This document shows, piece after piece, positions 42,296 through 50,300 of a stretch of 64,000 bases of DNA. The notes beneath the pieces are model-generated. The model did no database searches. It was given only the letters and a program-made list of their open reading frames with translations, and was not told the DNA's origin. Numbering within the stretch: position 1 is the stretch's first letter; each line of letters begins with the position of its first letter. Source of the DNA: Paenibacillus silvestris (GTDB taxonomy: Bacteria; Bacillota; Bacilli; Paenibacillales; NBRC-103111); assembly GCF_009882985.1 (NCBI RefSeq), contig NZ_WTUZ01000040.1, positions 310,001 to 374,000 of the forward strand, given 5' to 3'. The translations under genes were made by a program, and so were the position numbers.

Positions 42296-43460
42296 CGCTA
42301 TCCCCCTTTCTTTTCTGACGCACAGGGATATTGGCAACTCCGGGTCTTTGAATTGAACTATCTACTTCCACCTGTATATCCATGGTTTCGAATATCGAAT
42401 TCCACTCGCCTTTGGAAGCTTTCCATTCACGTGGATACTTCTTATGAAAGGAACGCGCGAGTCCGACAACGTCCGCTTTTTGCACGGTTTGCAATCGAAG
42501 TAGCGTATATTCCATTATTTTCTTGATTTTAATATTAAATGGATCTTCGATGCGTCTCATGTCATTCGTTCCTTTGGTGAGAGGAATTGTGGTTGAATTT
42601 TGTATGATATCCCCATCTAATGTTAATTTCAATTTCATTTTCCATTCTCCGTTTTCAATCGAAGGATATAAGCGAATTTTGGAATGCATAATTCTGACCA
42701 CAACTTTACCGCCATCAAGCTCCTCTGTGAGCGTAATATTTCTGCCAAGATCTTTGGGTCTTAATAAACGAACGCCCATTATTTCTTCGCCATTCAGAAA
42801 GCCTGTCAGCTTCTGATTATGAATGACGGTCATCCCTTCTACACTTAGGATCTGCTTCACAGCCCTATTCGTGATTAGCGGTGTAGGAGCGATAACAGGC
42901 AATAGAAAGGATTGCGATTCAGAACTTAACAGTTCCTCGACCTCATGCATCGTCGAAGAATGATTGACCGGTTTCTGTGAAAGCTTAATTAATGTTTCAT
43001 AGGTATTAGGATCCACCTGAGACTCCAACAGATGCCTAGCGGTTCCTTTACAGACAAAGAAATTGGCTTGCTCCCGCGTCTGGACATCTCGGAATAAAAA
43101 ATCTAACTCATCGTACATCCCATTTCTAGCCAATTCTTCACCAAAAAAATACGCTTTCGCATGCCCCCAAGAAAAATAGCGAGGCAGTCTCTTTTGCAAT
43201 TCACTTAAAGCATCCCCCATGGATTCGCCTACTGATGACATTGTGAATACATTGCCTTCCCCCCCTCCATTACCCTCCGTACCTGCTGAAGCTGGATTCG
43301 GAATGAAGACTTGAACGGTCATTTCAATTTTATGGTCATTCTTTCTGTCTACCCCCGCTGAAATAATCAAGGCCATATCATTGACTTCTACGCGATCCCA
43401 GCAGCCTGTTGTAGAGAGCAGTATGAACACAAGTATTGGGACGCCAAACCGATGCCTCAA
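42288..43460 (-). CDS. Ger(x)C spore germination lipoprotein, GerAC/GerKC type
   Basis: 390 residues. Lipobox LLSTTGC (Cys20) followed by WDRVEVNDMALIISAGVDR, the highly conserved start of Ger(x)C proteins. The C-terminal half (about 210-380) is the Spore_GerAC domain. This is the outer-leaflet lipoprotein of the receptor. It sits 29 bases after the A-subunit gene in the order A, C, B, as in gerK. Confidence 0.93.
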   Translation of the reverse strand: MRHRFGVPILVFILLSTTGCWDRVEVNDMALIISAGVDRKNDHKIEMTVQVFIPNPASAGTEGNGGGEGNVFTMSSVGESMGDALSELQKRLPRYFSWGHAKAYFFGEELARNGMYDELDFLFRDVQTREQANFFVCKGTARHLLESQVDPNTYETLIKLSQKPVNHSSTMHEVEELLSSESQSFLLPVIAPTPLITNRAVKQILSVEGMTVIHNQKLTGFLNGEEIMGVRLLRPKDLGRNITLTEELDGGKVVVRIMHSKIRLYPSIENGEWKMKLKLTLDGDIIQNSTTIPLTKGTNDMRRIEDPFNIKIKKIMEYTLLRLQTVQKADVVGLARSFHKKYPREWKASKGEWNSIFETMDIQVEVDSSIQRPGVANIPVRQKRKGDSDE

Positions 43461-43489
43461 TGCCCTTCCCCTCCATCAATCCTTCAAAA

Positions 43490-45004
43490 TTAATTTTCAT
43501 CCGGCTTATCGCCTTGTCGCTTCGTATTCCCTTGACTATAAAATAACGGTCGCATTTTAAATTTATTGATTGGAGCCCTAATAAGCACATCTTTTATGCC
43601 GCTTAAGGATATTGGTGCTATTGGAGCCATATACGGTACACCAAACGAACGAAGAATACAGAGATGGCTTATTACGACCAACAGACCAAGAATAAGACCA
43701 AATAACCCCATAAATCCTGATAGAATCATGATAGGAAATCGCAGGATCCGGAGCGCGATGCTTGCTGAGTACTGAGGCATCATGAATGAGGAGATCCCGG
43801 TTATGGCTACAACCATGACCATTGGCGCCGAAACCAGGCCAGCTTGGATAGCTGCTTGTCCAATGACTAACGCGCCAACAATGCTGACCGCTGAGCCGAC
43901 CTGCCTCGGGAGTCGAATACCCGCTTCGCGCAGCGCTTCAAACGTAATTTCCATGATCAGAGCTTCCACCAAAGCAGGGAACGGAATCTCTTCCCGCGAT
44001 TTGGCTACGCGTAAAAGCAGGGTTGTCGGCACCATCTCTTGGTGGAAGGTTAGAACGGCCACATAAACGGCAGGAGCGAGCATGGCAATGAGGAAAAAGG
44101 TATAACGCAGCCACCGAATCAACGTCCCAATCAAATAACGCTGATAATAATCTTCCGGTGATTGCATCAACGACCAGAAGGTAGCCGGGACAATCAGCAC
44201 GATGGGTGTATTTTCTGTCAGAATAAGAATGCGTCCTTCGAGTAAGCTTGCTGCAGCCACATCAGGGCGTTCCGTTGCTTGTATCTGTGGAAAAGGTGAA
44301 TAGGTATTACCTTCGATGAGTTCCTCGATGTATCCGCTCTCAAGCACACCATCAATATCGATCTGCTCAATTCTCTCTGTAACCTTGCTTATAACATCAG
44401 GTTTCGCAATCCCTTGAATATAAGCCAAAGTTAATTCCGTTTTGGAATAAGTACCAACTGTGAAGGTGATGAACTTTAAGGCTGGTGTTTTTAATCTTTT
44501 TCGAATTAAGGAAGTATTAACGGTTGTAGATTCAATAAAACCTTCTCTTGACCCACGGACAACAGATTCGGCAAGCGGCTCTTCAACGGCACGTGTATCG
44601 TACCTCATGAGTCCGATGGTAAGAGCGCCATGTACCTTGTCAAATAACACAACAGATCTGCCGCCTAATACGTCATGGAGAACTTGTCCAATCGTTTGTA
44701 GTTCATAAACATTTGACACATTTATGTACGCTTTAAAGGTTTCGATCGAGCCTTCAGGGTCTACTTTGGAGCTCTTAAGCGGGGCAAGTACATTACCGTC
44801 TTGAAGTTCCACATCCACCGCGCCGCGAAGATGCAGCATGCAAGCATTCAACCCATTTTCCGTGTGAAACTGGGTAAACAACACATCCGCACAATCTGTA
44901 AAGTGTGTTCGCAAGATCTTCATGTTCTCGGAAAGTTCGGCTGAGATAGAGGTCTGGTAGGCTTCTTTCTCGACACTTAGCTCCCTCGGAATCTCCTTCT
45001 TCAT
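43490..45004 (-). CDS. GerA-family spore germination protein, GerAA/GerKA type
   Basis: 504 residues. The N-terminal soluble domain is followed by membrane helices from about residue 295. Family signatures: LFDKVHGALTIGLMRYDTRA, RIEQIDIDGVLESGYIEELI, RILILTENTPIVLIVPATFW and ALIMEITFEALREAGIRLPR. It is the oligomer-forming, ion-channel subunit of a nutrient germinant receptor. First gene of the three, preceded by a sigma-G-like promoter. Confidence 0.94.
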   Translation of the reverse strand: MKKEIPRELSVEKEAYQTSISAELSENMKILRTHFTDCADVLFTQFHTENGLNACMLHLRGAVDVELQDGNVLAPLKSSKVDPEGSIETFKAYINVSNVYELQTIGQVLHDVLGGRSVVLFDKVHGALTIGLMRYDTRAVEEPLAESVVRGSREGFIESTTVNTSLIRKRLKTPALKFITFTVGTYSKTELTLAYIQGIAKPDVISKVTERIEQIDIDGVLESGYIEELIEGNTYSPFPQIQATERPDVAAASLLEGRILILTENTPIVLIVPATFWSLMQSPEDYYQRYLIGTLIRWLRYTFFLIAMLAPAVYVAVLTFHQEMVPTTLLLRVAKSREEIPFPALVEALIMEITFEALREAGIRLPRQVGSAVSIVGALVIGQAAIQAGLVSAPMVMVVAITGISSFMMPQYSASIALRILRFPIMILSGFMGLFGLILGLLVVISHLCILRSFGVPYMAPIAPISLSGIKDVLIRAPINKFKMRPLFYSQGNTKRQGDKPDEN

Positions 45005-45040
45005 GCCAAACTCTCCTTATTCACACATTCTTTTACCTAT

Positions 45041-45071
45041 TGTTATGCGCTTAAAGAGGTTGGAATATTCA
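45041..45071 (-). promoter_or_regulatory. Forespore sigma-G-like promoter of the germination operon
   Basis: On the minus strand TGAATA (45066-45071), an 18-base spacer and CATAACA (45041-45047) fit the sigma-G pattern (TGAATA -35, CATnnTA -10). It starts 37-67 bases before the GerA-type ATG. Confidence 0.6.
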
Positions 45072-45081
45072 GGATAGCCGT

Positions 45082-45888
45082 TCAAACTCCTTTCATTTGC
45101 AGTGCTTTCTCCAAAATGATCGTGTCATACAGCTGTGTGGCAGAACTGCCACTTCTTTGTGTCCACCCAGGTAAGTGATTCTCTTCCGGCCATGTATAGT
45201 TAAACAGCGATTTTAACCCATTACCATACCTAATCAAAATCTTCGCTTGACTGTTTGCTAATTGTCTCAACTCCTCAAGAACTTCGTGCTTATTTTCAAC
45301 GTGTGACGCCACAATAATCTGTGTAGCCTCCTTGGCATAACCCAACTCTTTCAATGGCTGGTGCGTAAACGTCACACGACTTGCCGCTTCGCTCATTGCC
45401 GATGCTTGTTCAGCAAGCTCTACCGCTTCCTTATCCAAATCCTGTCCCACTACTTCTGCGCCTGTCTCTTCTGCAATGGTTAGTACAGTCAAGGGGAATG
45501 CACCCGAGCCAATAAACAGCACCTTACTCTCTTCATCCAAATGCAAGCATTGCATTTCGGACTGCACGGAGATAGATAACAAATCGATATACTTGCTTAG
45601 CTGGATTTCATCCTTCTGGTTATGACCTGCTTGATATTTCTCCAATACACGTAGAGCATGAATAGAGGCTTCTCTCACGGTTCTCGCTAACTCCTGCACC
45701 TCGCGATTTGATTGGCATAACTGCCAGTTTTGACTATTTTCCTCTTTATGTATAAAGTCACTCAGACCATCTAATTTATTTTTCAACATGGTATAACACT
45801 GCGGAAAGGCCTTCGTATACGCGGTTATTTGCCTAATTTCAAACTCCATCAACTTCAAGCTTAAAATAAACTCATACTCCTCAAGCAT
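45082..45888 (-). CDS. Nicotianamine synthase-like (CntL-type) aminocarboxypropyl transferase
   Basis: 268 residues. Residues 125-134, FIGSGAFPLT, form the SAM-binding motif of the nicotianamine synthase family, followed by VVGQDLDKEAVELAEQ and a typical C-terminal sheet (AKILIRYGNGLKSLFNYTWP). Bacterial members such as staphylopine synthase CntL transfer the aminocarboxypropyl group of SAM onto histidine in metallophore synthesis. Here no CntM-like opine dehydrogenase or histidine racemase is next to it. A weak Fur-like site overlaps its promoter. Function inferred, family fairly sure. Confidence 0.75.
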   Translation of the reverse strand: MLEEYEFILSLKLMEFEIRQITAYTKAFPQCYTMLKNKLDGLSDFIHKEENSQNWQLCQSNREVQELARTVREASIHALRVLEKYQAGHNQKDEIQLSKYIDLLSISVQSEMQCLHLDEESKVLFIGSGAFPLTVLTIAEETGAEVVGQDLDKEAVELAEQASAMSEAASRVTFTHQPLKELGYAKEATQIIVASHVENKHEVLEELRQLANSQAKILIRYGNGLKSLFNYTWPEENHLPGWTQRSGSSATQLYDTIILEKALQMKGV

Positions 45889-45911
45889 GGATTCCCCTCC
45901 TTATTACCTAC

Positions 45912-45926
45912 TGATAATACATATCT
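45912..45926. promoter_or_regulatory. Weak Fur-like half palindrome upstream of the NAS-like gene
   Basis: TGATAATACATATCT has a perfect left arm TGATAAT and 4 of 7 right-arm bases of the Fur core, 24 bases before the ATG. Suggestive of metal control only. Confidence 0.3.
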
Positions 45927-46010
45927 GACTATTTCATCGAAAAGTACAGAAACCATTGGCGTGTATCAATTTAATTTTTCCGAATGAAAAAGGGAACTTT
46001 GTCAGGCCAT

Positions 46011-46046
46011 AAAAAAGAGGAGCTGCTCGTAAGCAGACTCCTCTTT
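46011..46046 (-). terminator. Intrinsic terminator of the truncated reductase gene
   Basis: AAAGAGGAGT / CTCCTCTTT outer stem with inner CTGCT/AGCAG hairpin, then TTTTTTATGG on the minus strand. Confidence 0.85.
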
Positions 46047-46061
46047 CTTCTTAGGTCCATT

Positions 46062-46508
46062 TTACTTCTCATAATGGAGCAACACATTGCCTGAGCGAAA
46101 ACTCCTCGTTTCCTTCAGTTTGAGATTAAGATTTCCTCTTGCATCATGGAATAATGGCTTCCCCGCACCCAAAACGACAGGTGTTACCGCGAACAAATAG
46201 TCATCAATGAGTTCTTCATTAGCTAATTGTTGCACAATCGTTCCACTGCCAAAAATGACAATATCCGCTCCTTCCCCTTTCTTGAACTCCCGTACAAAAT
46301 TGGCAATATCCCGATGAACTAACTTGGAATTCACCCAACTTACCTGTTCCAGCGTAGATGAGAATACGATTTTGGTCATCTCATTTAACTCATTCGCCAT
46401 CGCCCGTGCGCCTGCAGGTGCATTCGGATTATTTGCTACTTGTGGCCAGTAGCCTTCAAACATCTGGTAGGTCGCTCTTCCGAAGAAAATCGTATCCGGA
46501 TTCATCAT
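46062..46508 (-). CDS. RibD-C/dihydrofolate reductase-family protein, probably 5'-truncated
   Basis: 148 residues against about 180-190 for the family (the intact paralogue at 58811 has 191). The first third, including the usual start (VxxMxxSLDGFVAG), is missing. In-frame codons upstream (GQGGPHE before MMNPD) look like the remnant of the lost part, then an in-frame stop occurs, 52 bases after the previous gene's stop. The visible rest is normal: DTIFFGRATYQMFEGYWPQV, IVIFGSGTIVQQLANEELID, AVTPVVLGAGKPLF. It may be a decayed gene or use this ATG (GGGAGG ten bases upstream) but be inactive. Confidence 0.6.
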   Translation of the reverse strand: MMNPDTIFFGRATYQMFEGYWPQVANNPNAPAGARAMANELNEMTKIVFSSTLEQVSWVNSKLVHRDIANFVREFKKGEGADIVIFGSGTIVQQLANEELIDDYLFAVTPVVLGAGKPLFHDARGNLNLKLKETRSFRSGNVLLHYEK

Positions 46509-46560
46509 CTCATGCGGACCTCCCTGCCCTGATCACTTACGTTTATCGTTGAATAGGTAC

Positions 46561-47166
46561 TTATTCGTCAAGTAATGGCATTTTCCTCCGCTTTGCTTGG
46601 ATCACTAAATAGAAACTGGTCATCACCGCGCCTATCGTCCCGCAGATGATATCTGTCATTGTATCCAGCAAGCTGCCGTTTTGCGAATTCAATCCGAACC
46701 AATGATCCGTTGTGAACTCGTAAATTTCCCAGACGCCGGCCATCGCTACAGAAAAGAAGAGGCTGAGCCATATAGCGACTTTTGCGCTTGGCGTGACGGA
46801 TTTATTCTCGATATCGCTTGCTTTCCCATAAATGAGTAAACCCACGAAACAGAGGATGACACCTGAAAAAAGATGTTCAATTTTATCCAAATAGGGGATG
46901 ACACTATAAAATCCAAATTCATTTGCCATAAACATCGTGATAAAAATGAACAGCAGCACACAGAACCTCAGAGCCGCAAACATGGTGGTCTTGGTCAGCT
47001 TAACAACGGCTCTGATCAACAGCAATACGACTGCAATCAAGACGGCCTGCCACATCTTCGGAGCAGGACCCTTTATGAGAAAATATACAAAACACACGGC
47101 CGCAAGCACATACATCGCCAGTTCAAAAAGATCGTTTCCTCTGTCTTTTCGCATAAGCTTTTGCAT
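46561..47166 (-). CDS. YjdF/DUF2238-like integral membrane protein
   Basis: 201 residues from ATG 47166 (GGGAG six bases upstream). Six hydrophobic segments. The loop DKIEHLFSGVILCFVG and the sequence WEIYEFTTDHWFGLNSQNGS with DTMTDIICGTIGA are family-typical and contain His, Glu and Asp residues that recur in this family. Function unknown. Upstream of the truncated reductase gene on the same strand. Confidence 0.75.
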   Translation of the reverse strand: MQKLMRKDRGNDLFELAMYVLAAVCFVYFLIKGPAPKMWQAVLIAVVLLLIRAVVKLTKTTMFAALRFCVLLFIFITMFMANEFGFYSVIPYLDKIEHLFSGVILCFVGLLIYGKASDIENKSVTPSAKVAIWLSLFFSVAMAGVWEIYEFTTDHWFGLNSQNGSLLDTMTDIICGTIGAVMTSFYLVIQAKRRKMPLLDE

Positions 47167-47305
47167 CGCCATCTCCCATTTCAATATGGAAATAATTACT
47201 ATATACCCTGTAAGAAGTATATTATTCCCAGATTAAAGGTAGTCATACGGCGAAGATAATGGAATATGAGGGAGAGCTATGCCCGCAGCCCGGGTAACGA
47301 CTTAG

Positions 47306-47359
47306 CAAAAAGAGGTCGTCCCTTCGGCTTAAGCAAGCCAGCAGGACAACCTCTTTTAC
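47306..47359 (-). terminator. Intrinsic terminator of the giant SLH gene
   Basis: AAAAGAGGTTGTCC / GGACGACCTCTTTT arms with inner GGCTTGCTTAAGCC hairpin, then TTTTTGC on the minus strand. Confidence 0.85.
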
Positions 47360-47361
47360 TG

Positions 47362-50300
47362 CTAATTAAAAGCCATATAATCCAGCATGCGCTTCAGCAT
47401 GACCGCCGCTTCTGCGCGAGTCGCGTTAATCAAAGGAGCAAAAGTATCCACTGTTGCACCATAGACGATTTTCGCCTGAATCGCTTGAGAGACAGCTGCA
47501 TGAGCGTATTCACTTATGAGTGTGCTATCAGCAAATTGACTCAGCTGTGCAAGATCTGCTTTCACTTCAAAGCCTGCCTGCTTCATCGCGCGTACAATCA
47601 TAACCGCCATTTGCTCGCGCGTAATATTGGCCTCAGGCTTGAATTCATGATTCTCATAGCCATCAATAATCCCTGCAGCCGAAGCAGCACCCACCTCACC
47701 AGAGTACCACGCTGATGTAGGAACATCCGCGAACGCTCCGGCAGTTTTGGGCTTAAGCCCGATTGCTCTTGTCAATAAAGCGGCAAACTCCGCTCGGCTG
47801 ACTTCAGCATCCGGCATAAACTGATCTTGAGAAGAACCTTTGATCAAGAATTTGGACGCTAACAAATCAACCTGCTCTTGAGCCCAGTGACCAACGAGAT
47901 CCGCGAATGATTGATTCGCACTTACAACTGTATATAGACTGTTACCTGTGCGGTAAATCGTAACCAGCGTGTTCCCATCCTGCTGTTCAAAAATAGCAGG
48001 CACGTAACTCAACTCGCCAGTCGCTGGATCATAGGATACCGCACTAGCATGAAGCCCGTCTACATCGCCAGGTAGTGAAATTGTACGTGGTGCATATAAG
48101 CCGCCAAAATCTTCAACTTGCACCTTTTTTCCGCTGCTTTCTGCAGTAACTTCAAACAGAATACCAGGGTAGAGCAGCTTGGCCTGATTCTCCGAAGCAG
48201 CCGTTTGTAAGCTGCTAGAATCAGCTGCATTCAGCTTCTCAATATGAATAGTGATTGCAATATCAGCAGGCTCAGCGCCAAGCTTACTGGAAAGCCCAGC
48301 CACATCCACACCACGGATCGGAAGCTCATACGTAACTGAATTATATTTTACGACTAATACGGCGTTAGGCGCTTTAGTTAGCACAGAAATCATGCTAGCA
48401 GCAGGTAGAACGATAACCCCTTTATCTTCTTGCCCCTTCATATCAATAACAAGTTGAACGGCTCCTTTTTTTGCTTCGGAGCTCAAAGCATCGAGTGCTT
48501 TTTGGATGGCCTCATCACGAACGGTAACTTGTGCAACTGTCATCCCATCCGCCTCTGTTTCCTTCACTGGCTCGTTAACAACAACCTGAACCTGGACGGG
48601 TTTTCCTGGCTCCTGTGTTTCCGGCTTTGAAGGGACAATTGGCAGACTTGGCACCGATGGTCCAGAAGGCGGACCCGAACCCGAACCTGAATGATCGCTA
48701 TCGCCCGAGGATCCGGTTGAATTCCTAACATCCACACTGACATTCAGTTCCGACGTTAATGCTTCTGTTTCTTGCCCATTCCCATTCTTAACTTTAGCAG
48801 AATCAATGCTAATACGTGTAGATGCGGCTTTAGTAATCGGTTTAGCTCGCCACTGTATACGGAACAATTCTCCGCTTGAAGTCATCGCATACTTTGCTTC
48901 ACTAACAGAAGCTTGAATTTGAATATGATCTGGACTGGAAGGAACGCTGATAGGGTCAATCACAAATCCTTGCTTCAATGATTCAACAGATACAAATTCA
49001 AGATGAGATGGATCATATCCAATTGATAGATCAACGCCATAGACCGCCGCATACACGCTGCTTGTCACGCTGCCAAGTCCTAACGACGTTTGGAACAATT
49101 GTCCTCCATATACAGACTCAGCAACACTAAGCGTCGTAATTGGAGCATCTATCTGAGCTTGATGTACCCAACACTCGATGATACTGTTCCACGCGTTTAA
49201 TTCATTGCCGTGACCGATATATTTCACATATTTAGCTCTAATTGGCTCAAAGGAAAACGATTCCGTCTGATTCGGATTTTGCTTATGACTGGCAACTTGC
49301 GTCAACACTCTTTGATACGTTATGCCATCAGATGAAACTTCCAAGTCGAAATAATTAGAGCGCAGATTCCCGCTATAAAATAAGATGGATATTTTATCCA
49401 ACCATTGCACTTTATCCAACTCCAGCAGTAAATACTGATCACTGCCTTCGGCTGACCATCTCGAATCGGGATCGCGATCGATCGTGTTTATGGGCAGATT
49501 ACCATCGTCTGCACTGGCGGTCACACCAACGATTTTGGCCAGGCCTCCTTCTGGATCAGCCATCGCGTCTCGCACTTCCATGTTCTCAGAAGCGCTGACC
49601 TTCACACCATTCCAGACGATTTCTGCGGTTATTTTAACCACTCCCACATGCTTCGCAATGAACCAACCATTATCTAATGCACCGATTTCCTCATTATTTA
49701 CGCTGTACACGACAGGGATATTCGCTTTCTCCGTATTAACAATCTCGCCCGTATCGAGTGTAAGGAATGCTTTCAGTTTCCCGCTGTTTCCTACACTGAT
49801 TATGTTGCCAGCAGCTCTCCAGCCTGGCACAGATTTGTCAGGCGCGATCGTTATACTTTTGGGCAAAATCGGGGTTGCAGCCACTTGAAATTGAACGCGA
49901 TATTCTTGCGTTGCCCCATGGTTGGACACTTGAATGATGCCTATACCATTCGTTGCTGTTGGTTGCGTAATCGTAATTACAGCACCTGATTGCAAGGGCT
50001 TAGCCTCAATCATTGGAAGCTGTGTAGTTCCGAATGGCAATGTATAGGAATACTTCGTTTTTAACAATTGCATGCCGCTTATGGCCTCTCCATTCACGAG
50101 CAGAGACTGCAAGGCAAGCTCCTTACCGGTCGTTCTTCGAGTAAATTGGTCGACGTATAGGCTCTGAGGGACCAGCTTCGTGCCCTCGCCAACCCCTTCC
50201 GCCATGTCGAACGGTTTGGTGTTCGTATCGGGGATCGAACCGACGAAGTTCACGTTGACTCCGGTAACCGCACCTTTCGTCCCGATGATGTATCCATTGC

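Noticed and set aside
47266..47715. 149-residue plus-strand ORF at the end of the giant SLH gene
   Set aside because: Antisense to SLH repeats, crosses the terminator, no ribosome site or domain.
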